Part shown: piece by piece, positions 55,101 to 64,000 of the stretch
Numbering within the stretch: the stretch's first letter is position 1
Layout of the letters: each line of letters starts with the position of its first letter
From: Todiramphus chloris collaris
Taxonomy: Eukaryota; Chordata; Aves; Coraciiformes; Alcedinidae
Direction: 5' to 3'
NCBI GenBank assembly: GCA_025345505.1
Contig: JANVCC010000122.1
Location: forward strand, 40,983 to 104,982
DNA length: 64,000 nucleotides
Made by a program: the position numbers and the translations under genes
The notes under the pieces: generated by a model
What the model was told of the DNA's origin: nothing
What the model saw: only the letters and a program-made list of their open reading frames with translations
The model's database searches: none

Positions 55101-58100
55101 TGCTCTGTCCTTCCTTTTCTGAGCTGATGGGCAGGTAACTGCTGAGTGCTGAGCCCCGTGGAAGATTTCCTGTACAGAGGAAGGTTTTGGCAGCTCTTCC
55201 CCTGGCAGGCTTCTCCAGCAGTAAATCACGGAGTGGCTGAGGTTGGAAGGACCTCTGGAGATCATCTTGTCCAACCCCCCTGCTCACGAGCATCTGTGGC
55301 ATTCTCAGCCCTGATACAAAAGCTCTTCTGTCTTTTCTAAAATCCAGAGATGCTGCCAAAAGTAACTTGAAAAAATGATTTGGGGGGGAGGAAAAAAAAT
55401 AAATGACAAGAAGTGACAGCTGCACACAGCCGTGCCAGCAGAGGCTGAGAGGCAGGGTGTCCTGCTGCATCTCGGAAGGCACGGTAGGGCCAAGTAGCAG
55501 GACAATATGGTCAGTCCTCTGCCTTCCCAGCTTGGACTGAGGCCTCTTGCCTTCCAGGGGCAGACTGAAGGGCTCTTCTTGTTGCTTCACAGGTACTGGA
55601 AGAAGTGGATCAGGACCTGGAGAGATTTGGAAACCGTCTACTAACACAGGTCAAGCCCCTGGGATGGGAATGTGAGCTGAACCCCCCCGTGTTTCAGCAG
55701 TACGATGCCTGGGGTCGGCGGGTGGATCGGATCATCACCTCCTCTGCCTGGAGGAGGATGAAGGAGATTGCGGCGGAAGAGGGGCTGATTGCTGAGGCCT
55801 ATGAGAGAAGATACGCCAACTGGAGGTAACTGGGGGACAATGGGAGTGACTTAGTGGCTTGGTGGTTACTCTTTGCAGGGTATATTGGGCATTTGGTAGG
55901 ACTGAACTTCCTTGTGTAATGGGTAACAGATGCTGGATGGATAAAAGCACACCCAGCGCCGTACCAAGCAGCTGTCTCTGTCCACTGTGACCTTCCACCC
56001 TGGCAGTGATAAGGCACAACTAATGACCTACAGTGGATCATGATATCCCTGGATGTCACCTTCCTGATCCCACGGGCTGAACTGCTGCTGCATAACCTGA
56101 CTGTTTGCACTCCCTTTCTCTCCCAGCCGCCTGCACCAGGCTGTCAAACTCTACTTATTTTCAAGCATCTCTGGAGGTTTCAACTGTCCGCTGGCCATGA
56201 CAGATGGGGCAGCCAAAGTCATTGAGGTATGAGCTCAGCTGGTCTCCGAGGGCACAGCCCACGTCCTGGCAGCTCTGGTTAGAGACTGGAGCCGTGGCCA
56301 AGGCTGGAGGAGAGCTGATCTGCCCTTTGGCTCTGGGCACGGCCCGTCCTTGCTCTGTGACTCAGCTCCATCTCCCACGGCCTTGCTCCTGTCGATACAA
56401 TAGCTCCATGCCCAGGCTGGTTTTTATTGTTCCTTACAACACCATGTACAATAAGGCCTGTGCTGCACATGAAACCTGCAGCTGGCAACTGCTCCTGCAG
56501 CTCCATATGCTTTTACTACCTGATGGTTTGTTTTCCTGGTCCTTGTGTGGAGCAGCAGCTAAATGCATTGGGCCAAATCCCTACCTGATGTAAATTAACT
56601 AAGCTACCAAGACTTCCCCAGTCTGAAGGTTTGACTCTGCATCCTCACGACACCCTTTGTGCTGTGTCAACGGCTCTGTAGGGTACAGAGCAAAGCCAGA
56701 CCTTAAGCAGGTAGCCCTGGGCGTGTTAATTCAATTAAAATAAATTCAAAATAAGGCAGTTCCCTCTTCCCTGCAGCTCTGTGGTGCTGGTGACATCCAG
56801 CGGGTGCTGATACCCTGGCACATGTGCTGTTTGCAAAGCTCTCTGCCCAGACGTGTGGCGATGCAGCAGCCTGAGGGGGCTGGGGATGCTCAGCACTTCC
56901 CTTTGCCTTCTGTCTGCAGAGTGATCCAGGAGCTGAGCAGCTTCACAGGCTCTCTTGGACACCGCAGCGCAGGACGCTCAGTCTCTGCTTGTAGACCATC
57001 CGTTCTGAGCCCGGGAACCAACAGTGTTAGTTCAGGCAACTCGCATTTCATCTCCTGGGTTACCATCCTCTTTGCTTCTTTTCCCTCCCCCGAACAGTCA
57101 CTAGGTATTCCTGGATCTCTGAAAAACACTTTTGACCGCCTGACATCCCGTGACCCCCAGAAGTTCTGTACCTCTGGCCAGTGGATGACGGAACGCAGGG
57201 GAGGCTCTGATGTTGGTAGGTGTTTTGCGGTGGGAAGCGGCTGCGGCAGCAGGGAGGTGTGTCGGTGAGAGCTGAGAAAATGAAGGGTGTGGGTTGATTC
57301 CAAAGCCAGGTTACTGGTTTGGGAAACAGAATCATAGACTGGTTTGGATCAGAAGGGACCTGACAAGGTCATCTCACCCACCTCCCTGCAGACAGCAGGG
57401 CCATCTGCAAGCAGAGCAGGGTGCTCAGAGCCCCGGGCAACCTCCCCTGCAATGGTGCCAGGGATGGGGCAGCCACCACCTCTCTGGGCAGCCTGGGCCA
57501 GGCTCTCACCACCCTCAGCAGCAAAAATGTCTTCCTTACATCTAGTCTAAATGTCCTTCTTTTAGTTTAAATCCATCACCCCTCCTCCTGTGCAACAGGC
57601 CCTGCTAAAAAGATTGTCCCCATCTTTCTGACAGGCCCCTTTAAGTAGTGAAAGGCCACAAGAGAGTCTCACAGCAGAAGTCATCCAAATCCTTTGCATA
57701 GCTCTCCTTTATAACCAACAGAAGGCCCAACTTCTGTCCACTGATGAGTGCAGGACACACCGGCAGGTACAGAGCCGTGTCCCTGGCACAGATAATGCGC
57801 TGATGTCTAGCTCTGTAACCAAAACCTTGAGCAAGACAGTCAAGCCCAGCCCAGCTGGGCCCGAGAGACCATTTGTGGCCTTCAGCTTTTACTCCTTGGC
57901 TAACAGCAGTAACAGCAGGATGGGCCAGGAAACCTCAGAACTCCGCTGCGGAGACAGGCACGTGGCAGGGGAGTCGCCTGTGTCTGATGAAGCTGCGGCT
58001 GGTTTCCTGGTGGAAGAAGGAAAGGGTCAGTGGCAGAGCATCCTGTAGCACCCTGGGTCATTCTTGGCCGTGGTAGCTCCTAAAGACGCAGAGGGGTTGG

Positions 58101-61100
58101 GTTGTTGGTGAGTTCTGCCACTACCAGCTGGTAGTCTGGAGCAATCTCTGGAGAGGCTGAGCTTAAACAGAGCCTATTTCCTTTCTAGTACTTAACTCTG
58201 GCTGCGTTTCTTATTCAGGGTCAATGAAAGAGCTTTGCAGCCAATCCATACCAGCCTGGCAGCGAGAGGTGACTTAAAAGAGCTGCTGCTTAAGCCCCAA
58301 ATCAGCACTGGTTGGTACAGAGGTTCCCATAAAGCCAGGACAATCTTCTCCTTTCTCGTAGCCAACGGCACCGAGACGGTGGCCAGGAAGCAGCCAGATG
58401 GTACCTATCGTCTCTACGGTTTTAAGTGGTTTACATCAGCTGCTGATTCTGATGTGACATTAACCCTGGCCAGGGTAGAGGATGCTGAAGGCCAAGTAAA
58501 ACAGGTCTGTTTGATGGTGGAACCGGGTGAAGGAGCAGGGACATTGTTTTCTTCCTTGTGTCATTGTAACAAAGTCCTCTTTCCATGCCTCTCATCGGCC
58601 CCAGGGTTCCAGTGGCCTGTCCCTGTTCTTCCTGAAGGTTCGAGATGAGGAGGGGAAGCTGAACAATATCCAGGTGCAGAGGCTGAAAAACAAGTTGGGC
58701 ACACGGCAGATGGCAACAGCAGAGCTCTGGCTAGATGGAGCTACAGCAGAGCTAGTACGTAAGGTTCCACCTTCTGCTTGGGACCGGGCAGACCACTCAG
58801 GGGGGGTTTGGGCAGTGATACCAACTGAAGAAGTTCCTCTCTTCCAACTCTGGGGCTGGCTGTTCTTCACAGAGTGCTTCACCAAGAGGGCTGTGTGGGG
58901 GACAGAGCTGAGAAGAGCTCAGGAAAGGATGGGAGGGAATAAAAATTTTTTAAAAAGAGATATTTTAGGCTGGTCATTTTCCTAGTTCAGTGGCATTGGC
59001 CCAGCTCAGGGACAGTTCTTAGGAACGAGCAGAAGGGACCAGAACTGATCTTGCTGATGTGGTCTCCAAAGCCACCTCTATGGTAATGCCAAAATTTGGC
59101 TAAAATGAAACAACCATATTTTAAAGCAAGAAGATCTTTGTGGTGCCTGAGGACAGACAGAGATGCCTACATCTGTCTGTCTGTTGACACAACTTCTGCG
59201 TAGATAGGCACCCGCCTCCGAGGTCATGCAGAAGGCTTCCATCAGCCTTTGTGTTCCTTGATGCTTTCAGATCTCTGCAGAAGGCCGTGGAGTGGCCTCC
59301 ATCTCCAACATGCTGAACATAACTCGGATCCACAATGTCCTTGGTGCAGTAGCTTCCATGAGAAGGTGAAGGCAGCAGGGATCCCTCCAGAGCTTAAGGA
59401 GACCAAGGGGACTTTGCAATGCTTAGCATTGCAGCTGACTGACATCTGATGGGTCTGGAAGCCAGCAGTGCTGGAGAAGGTTGGCCTGTGGGTGGGTGAC
59501 CTAGGCTGGTGTGCTACAGCTGAGCAGGTTTCTTCCAGTTTGGGTGGCTGGAAGGGAAAGCTCAGAAATGGCAGGTTGCTGATCTCACTACTTTCCCTGT
59601 CTTCTCTCTAGGATGATCAGTCTGAGCAGGGAGTACGCCCGTAAGCGTGTTGCCTTTGGGAAGCTCCTCAAGGACCATCCCCTCCACATGCAGACACTAG
59701 CCCGGATGGAGGTAAGGCTTTGGGGCAAGGAAATTGGGCAGAGATCCTCAGCTGCTAATGAGCAGAGTCACCCTGCTCTGTCAGCAGCAGTCAGATGTAG
59801 AAGGCCATATCTGCTGCTGTGAGATGTATGCTGCAGGGGAAAGGCCATAATCTGGTGGGATTTTGCCTCATGATAGACCTGGCTTCTCCACTGGACTTCA
59901 GGTTATCCTAAACTACAGTTACCTGGGATCTATCCTGAGAGGAGAGCCCAAGTTCATGCATGCACCTACTGTGATATGCCATGACCTCTGAAGCTGGTCA
60001 TTAGCATCAGCGTCCAAGCATGACACCCCAGTCTCCTGAACTGCAGAGACTCTTGTCCAAGACTGGTGCAGCCTCATGTACCAGGAGATGGGCTGTTCCC
60101 AGCAAGCTTGAAGAATTCCTGAGTAGGCCCCATGCACTTCAGCTTCAGAGAAGTTTGACTTCACTGTGTTTTCACGGCACAGTGCTCACCACAAGACACT
60201 GAGCTTGAGTACAGCTTCTAGAGGTGGATGTCAGACAGTGGGAGAGAGAGCAGCATGGGTTGGCACTCTGGCTCGGGGAGGAATTTCCTGTGTGGGCCTT
60301 TGCCAACTGCAGAATGTCTCACAGCTTGGCCACAGTGTGAAATCCACGGGTCACGGCACTTTATTATGCACAGGGGTTACAGAGCTCCATGTCCTGATGC
60401 TTCCAAATCACAACCTGACAGGGAAGGAAGTTGCTCAGCACAAAATCTGTCAAAGACCTTTACAGATCCAGATGCTCGGAGGTTGACCTGATGGTCAAGT
60501 CTCATGTCCCTTTACCCTTGGAAAGGATGTGGGTTTGTGACCTGGATGCCTGATAGGAATTTTGATAAGGCTCCAAGTAGTCCTGGTGAAGTGGCACTGC
60601 TCCCCTTTCACCCGAGAGCAGCAGCTCCAGGCTACCTTCAGTATTTCATGCTTTGTGCCTTGGTTGGTCAGTGGCCTTTGTCTCTGCAGCTGCAGGTCTG
60701 TACGGGCAGAGGTGTCTCTGCCCAGGTCCGAGCACTGCGCACCCCGTGGAGACCATCTCATGGCACCTCAGCAGGCTGGGCTGGAATCAGCCCGAGTCAA
60801 AGATCCTTGCCTGTGAAGCTCCCCCACTTCTCTGCTTGCAGGTGGAGACACGAGGGGCGTTTCTTCTCTTTATGGAGATCGTCCGGCTGCTTGGACTCGT
60901 AGAAACCAACATGGCGAGCGAGCAAGAGCAGCTTCTCCTGAGACTGCTGATCCCAGTCACCAAACTGTACACTGGGAAGCAGGTATGGAACCACTGGTTT
61001 GATTGGCCCGGGGTGGGGCTGTGTGGCACAGGAGCAACCACAGTGCTGGAGGGAGGAGTGATTGACACAGCCAACGTGACGGGCAGCGACAGCAGAGGTA

Positions 61101-62914
61101 CTGGCAGTCGCCTCTGGCTGCGGGGCCTGCAGCGATTAGTGTCCTGCTCAGGCTGGGCTCTGTGGGTTGGAGACTTGTCCCTTTGCTCGCAAGGCCACCC
61201 ATCAGCTGCCTGATCAGAACAGACCTGCTCTGTCTGTGAAGTGCTCCACATGCCATGGGGAAGGCTGCTGAGGCAGCCCCGGGACCGTAGTGGGGCACCG
61301 AGCCATGAGGATTATCTTTCCCCTGGTTATGAATGGAGGGTTAACGGTTTAGCATTAGCCTCAACTTCAGGGCTCTGTCCCTCTTCTCACTGTCCTCAGC
61401 TTAAACACACCCTTGGCAAGTAGAAGTTAAAGACTCCTGGCCTGCAGACACATCCTCCCATGTGCCAGGTGAATCACAGGTTTATCCTTACCTAGAGAGC
61501 ACTGTCCTGAGACACACTCTCCCTGGATCTTCTCCCAAGGCCTGACTGCTCCTGCAGCTCCTCTCTCAGGGTTACTTAGTCTTCATTCCCCAGGCTGCTC
61601 CTCCTGCATATCATGGGCAACCTGCTTGTGACCATGAGCAATCACGAATCACTGGGATCCAGTTGGTCCCATCCCAGCAGGAATTGCTGTGTAATGTTAG
61701 AGGTCTCTGGCCACTCTTCCTCCCTGTGCAGTGTGGGTCATGTCAGCTCTCTGCATTTTGCAGGCTTCTGCTGTTGTGATTGAGGCGATGGAGAGTTTTG
61801 GAGGACAAGGTTACATGGAGGATACAGGCTTGCCAGTCATAGTCCGCGATAGTCTGGTAAGAAAGCAGCAGGAGAAGCAGAAGAAGCTCCTGTGTCACCA
61901 AGTCCCCTGCACAGTCCTTTGTGGTTGCCTGCTTGAGACATGCTCGAGGGAGAACATGCTCAAGTCCTCCTCCTCCCCACACTCACTCCAGGAGTGGGCA
62001 GATCTTTCCTACTTGCCTTCCTGCCAAGCCCAGACACCACCAGGGAGGGAACATGATCTGTTCCTGGTGCTGGGATGGTTTCCTAGCTCAGTCATGGAGC
62101 TGGGCTCCTCGCTCCTCGCTCTCCTCACCATGGCTCCTTTCCACTTGGGGTGAGGCAACACATCTCTGGAGAGTTCCTTGATATCCCTTAGCTCTGCCCC
62201 ACGTCTTGTTTCCTCGTGTTGCCCTTTCTTTATTGCAGTCTCTCCAAAAGGCTCCTTCATGCCCTACCACAGCCTCTCCCACCCCACAGGTGCTGTCCAT
62301 ATGGGAGGGAACAACAAATATCCTGTCACTCGACGTCCTGCGATCCCTCACCAAGAGCCAAGGACAGGCACTGGCCGTGTTCTTCTCCGCAGTGCAGGTG
62401 AGCCCGCACCGAAAGCACCAGTCGGCCCAGTTTGGTGTTCCTGCTCCTAGCTGAGGTAGGGAATATGGCCAGACTGAACTCGGGAGGTGTCTGTCTGACC
62501 ACTCTGCTCTTTAACTGCTGCTCACAAAAGCAGAACGCAGGCAGCGCTCGGTTCAGGTTCCTCCTGTGCTGCAAAAAATGCAGCTGCTTTCATCTCGGCA
62601 GAGTTCTGCACTGTCAGAGCTCCTCATGACAGGTACCAAGAGAAGTGTATTTTTAACGTGAGTCACCTTCCTGAATCCAAAATAGTTTTCTGGGTTTGTT
62701 TCTTAACTGGAAAAACACGACAAGGCTGCTGAATATCAAACCTGCACTACAGCTGCCTCCTGCATTATGACTTTCTATTTTTACTCCTGCTGAAAGGATG
62801 GAAATTCCATTGCTGCCTCTTTAGATTTGCTGTTCCCTGGCTGTACCTACAGGCTGCTCTTCTAAAGGTGCTCAGATGACAGGAGAGATCAAAGCAGCTC
62901 AGAATTTCATGAAG
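51877..62914 (+). CDS. AidB/ACDH-11-like acyl-CoA dehydrogenase, 3' end beyond the window
   Basis: This is an FAD-dependent acyl-CoA dehydrogenase of the AidB branch. Model: join(51877..52197, 55593..55825, 56127..56226, 57098..57215, 58362..58504, 58605..58754, 59271..59365, 59612..59711, 60842..60982, 61764..61856, 62290..62397), 534 codons, plus tentative 62602..62632 and 62853..62914 (565 codons). All phases agree. Landmarks are [20 protein letters not shown] near residues 88-107, [29 protein letters not shown] at residues 245-257 (flavin/substrate loop), [31 protein letters not shown] (from residue 393), [16 protein letters not shown], and [16 protein letters not shown], where Glu 504 is the expected catalytic base. 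The first 30 residues are Arg-rich with almost no acid, like a mitochondrial presequence. E. coli AidB shows the same motif order, and C. elegans ACDH-11 belongs to the same branch. I do not recognise it as any of the named human ACADs. The C-terminal helices are missing or lie to the right. Confidence 0.9.
53479..53584. repeat. 53-bp tandem duplication in dehydrogenase intron 1
   Basis: Two consecutive copies of a 53-bp unit starting CCAGCACCTTCCTCTCC differ at a few positions. The Cys/Gly-rich minus-strand frames here are a by-product. Confidence 0.85.
55226..55296 (-). mobile_element. Short CR1 3' end, antisense
   Basis: About 70 bp: GGCTGAGGTTGGAAGGACC, TCTGGAGATCATCTTGTCCA and ACCCCCCTGCTCACG. 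Confidence 0.8.
55593..55825 (+). CDS. Dehydrogenase exon 2
   Basis: The acceptor is TTGTTGCTTCACAG and the donor TGGAG|GTAACT (phase 2). It encodes [17 protein letters not shown] through [20 protein letters not shown]. Confidence 0.93.
56127..56226 (+). CDS. Dehydrogenase exon 3
   Basis: The acceptor is TTTCTCTCCCAG and the donor GAG|GTATGA. It encodes [17 protein letters not shown], then [14 protein letters not shown], the AidB-type CPxxMTxxA segment. Confidence 0.93.
57098..57215 (+). CDS. Dehydrogenase exon 4 ([10 protein letters not shown] loop)
   Basis: The acceptor is CTCCCCCGAACAG and the donor GTTG|GTAGGT (phase 1). It encodes [20 protein letters not shown] and [13 protein letters not shown]. 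Confidence 0.94.
57327..57665 (-). mobile_element. CR1 LINE fragment in dehydrogenase intron 4, antisense
   Basis: It starts AGAATCATAGACTGGTTTGG and carries GGCAGCCTGGGCCAGGCT and GACAGGCCCCTTTAAG. Confidence 0.92.
58362..58504 (+). CDS. Dehydrogenase exon 5 (beta-domain)
   Basis: The acceptor is CTTTCTCGTAG and the donor CAG|GTCTGT. It encodes [38 protein letters not shown] and DAEGQVKQ. Confidence 0.92.
58605..58754 (+). CDS. Dehydrogenase exon 6
   Basis: The acceptor is CATCGGCCCCAG and the donor CTA|GTACGT. It encodes [18 protein letters not shown] and [20 protein letters not shown]. Confidence 0.92.
59271..59365 (+). CDS. Dehydrogenase exon 7
   Basis: The acceptor is GATGCTTTCAG and the donor AGAAG|GTGAAG (phase 2). 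It encodes [20 protein letters not shown] and VLGAVASMR. Confidence 0.92.
59612..59711 (+). CDS. Dehydrogenase exon 8 (RxxRVAFGK)
   Basis: The acceptor is CTTCTCTCTAG and the donor GAG|GTAAGG. It encodes [19 protein letters not shown] and [13 protein letters not shown], the ACAD C-terminal domain entry motif. Confidence 0.95.
60842..60982 (+). CDS. Dehydrogenase exon 9
   Basis: The acceptor is CTGCTTGCAG and the donor CAG|GTATGG. It encodes [18 protein letters not shown] and [13 protein letters not shown]. Confidence 0.94.
61764..61856 (+). CDS. Dehydrogenase exon 10
   Basis: The acceptor is GCATTTTGCAG and the donor CTG|GTAAGA. It encodes [20 protein letters not shown] and [11 protein letters not shown]. 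Confidence 0.95.
62290..62397 (+). CDS. Dehydrogenase exon 11 (catalytic WEGT)
   Basis: The acceptor is TCCCACCCCACAG and the donor CAG|GTGAGC. It encodes [20 protein letters not shown]; the Glu of WEGT corresponds to the ACAD catalytic base position. Confidence 0.95.
62602..62632 (+). CDS. Dehydrogenase exon 12 (tentative, 31 nt)
   Basis: The acceptor is TTTCATCTCGGCAG and the donor ACAG|GTACCA. In phase it encodes [10 protein letters not shown] plus one base. It is supported by phase compatibility with both neighbours, not by sequence identity. Confidence 0.4.
62853..62914 (+). CDS. Dehydrogenase exon 13 (tentative)
   Basis: The acceptor is GTACCTACAG and the donor AAG|GTAAAT. It is open only in the phase left by exon 12, giving [20 protein letters not shown], plausible for the C-terminal helices. 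More exons are expected to the right. Confidence 0.45.
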
Positions 62915-63261
62915 GTAAATGACATCAGCTGGCTTGATGTGTCCCGTAAAGGGAGACAGGAGCCAACCTGAAAGGTACAATCAGCAGATCAGAAGGTGTC
63001 ATCTCAAAGATGATGTTGTTAACCCAGATAGAGCGATCAGGATTGCCTCAGCCCAGACACAGTGAGGGAATCCTGGGCATCTGCTGGATTTGACTGTGCG
63101 TAGCCATCCCTTTCTCATCCAGACCCCATGAGAAGGGGGGGGTCTGGCTCTCTGCACCCCTGCAGTGTTGGAAGCTGGGAAGGTCTTTCAAAAACACATG
63201 TGCAAGAGCCTGGGAAATTCTCACCAGAGGCTACAGCTGCAAACTTCTGGTACCTGCTACT

Positions 63262-63802
63262 GGTGGGACCTCCCCCTGCAGTGCTGGGGCCAGCTCGGGA
63301 GTGCTCAGCACAGCAGAGACAGGGACCTGGGGGAGCGGGGCCAGAGGAGCCCCAGCAATGCTGGGAGGGCTGGAACCCCTCTGCTGGGAGCCAGGCTGGG
63401 AGAGCTGGGGGGGTTCAGCCTGGAGAAGAAAGAGAAGGCTCCGGGGAGACCTTCTGGGGCCTGTCAGGGCTTTAAGGGGCCTGGCAGAAAGATGGGGAGA
63501 GGCTCTTTATTAGGGATTGTAGGAATGGGACAAGGGGTGATGGTTTGAAACTGAAAGAGTGAGATTTAGACCAGAGAGAAGGAAGAAACTTTAGCTGCTG
63601 AGGGTGGTGAAAGCCTGGCCCAGGCTGCCCAGAGAGGTGGTGGCTGCCCCATCCCTGGCACCATTGCAAGGGAGGTTGGCCGGGGCTCTGAGCACCCTGC
63701 TCTGCTTGCAGATGGCCCTGCTGTCTGCAGGGGGGTTGGACGAGATGATCTTTAAAGGTCCTTTCCAACCTAAACCAGCCTATGATTCTATGATTTCCAC
63801 CC
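63262..63802 (+). mobile_element. CR1 LINE fragment, sense, tail well preserved
   Basis: It contains GAGGAGCCCCAGCAATGCTG, GGGTTCAGCCTGGAGAAGA, CCCAGGCTGCCCAGAGAGGT, GGTTGGACGAGATGATCT and the terminal CCTATGATTCTATGATT. The two ATGATTCT tail units are nearly intact, so the copy is relatively young. It lies beyond the last placed dehydrogenase exon. Confidence 0.93.
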
Positions 63803-64000
63803 CCTGACTCAGCTGTGTTCTGTACAAAGCACCTCCCTGGCCTCCGGAGATGAGTGTCCTCTTGCCATCCTCTTGGACAACTTCTGATAAAGGAAAACCA
63901 CCTCGAACAATGCAACTACCAAAGAAGAAGGCCACATCTGCTCAAAAGCAGGACTGTGTACACCTGCCAAGAAGAAGCCAACTGGTCCAGCTGTGGACAG

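Larger units (their letters stand above)
52198..55592. other. Dehydrogenase intron 1
   Basis: At 3.4 kb this is the largest intron of the gene. It holds the 53-bp duplication and a short CR1. A TGTCGTAGTTTGAG at 54167 resembles an LTR start, but no matching end was found. No other exon was recognised. Confidence 0.6.

Noticed and set aside
58235..58361. Open frame running upstream into dehydrogenase exon 5
   Set aside because: It would insert residues foreign to the family between GGSDV and NGTETVA; the acceptor at 58361 restores the expected sequence and phase.

Overview
This is vertebrate nuclear DNA, almost certainly from a bird. At least sixteen truncated CR1 LINE copies carry the avian 3' end (an ATTCTATGATTCTAT-like tail). 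There is a TGTCCTGGTTT-type avian LTR. Introns follow GT-AG, CpG islands are present, and the intergenic DNA is GC-rich as on a microchromosome. Nothing points to a prokaryote, phage or CRISPR system. The species cannot be told from the sequence alone.

Three protein-coding genes are supported. LIF (leukemia inhibitory factor, + strand, 750-1779 plus 3' UTR to about 2840) lies at the left edge. HORMAD2 (meiotic HORMA-domain protein, - strand, about 35.5-50.4 kb) fills the middle. An AidB/ACDH-11-like acyl-CoA dehydrogenase (+ strand, 51.9-62.9 kb, continuing past the right edge) fills the right end. LIF and HORMAD2 are convergent neighbours, which agrees with the HORMAD2-LIF order on human chromosome 22. 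The dehydrogenase gene is head-to-head with HORMAD2 across the CpG island at 49.8-50.5 kb and may share its promoter region. Gene models were built by hand from splice sites, reading phase and family resemblance. Every HORMAD2 and dehydrogenase junction given is phase-consistent.

Layout: 0-0.75 kb, GC-rich LIF 5' flank. 0.75-2.84 kb, LIF with an AU-rich 3' UTR. 3.04-3.44 kb, 17-bp minisatellite. 3.4-35.5 kb, about 32 kb without a supportable coding exon, holding eight CR1 fragments, an orphan CpG island at 14.4 kb and a few AT-rich stretches. 35.5-50.4 kb, HORMAD2, including two in-frame micro-exons (21 and 27 nt), several CR1s and an 882-bp LTR-like foldback element. 50.6-51.8 kb, a CR1 and the dehydrogenase 5' flank. 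51.9-64 kb, the dehydrogenase exons with CR1s in the introns.

The genes have unrelated jobs: cytokine signalling, meiotic chromosome axes and fatty-acyl metabolism. Only synteny and perhaps the shared HORMAD2/dehydrogenase promoter interval link them. The most unusual items are the foldback LTR element at 46.9-47.8 kb, the HORMAD2 micro-exon pair, the AidB-like dehydrogenase, and the absence of a recognisable HORMAD2 C-terminal exon.
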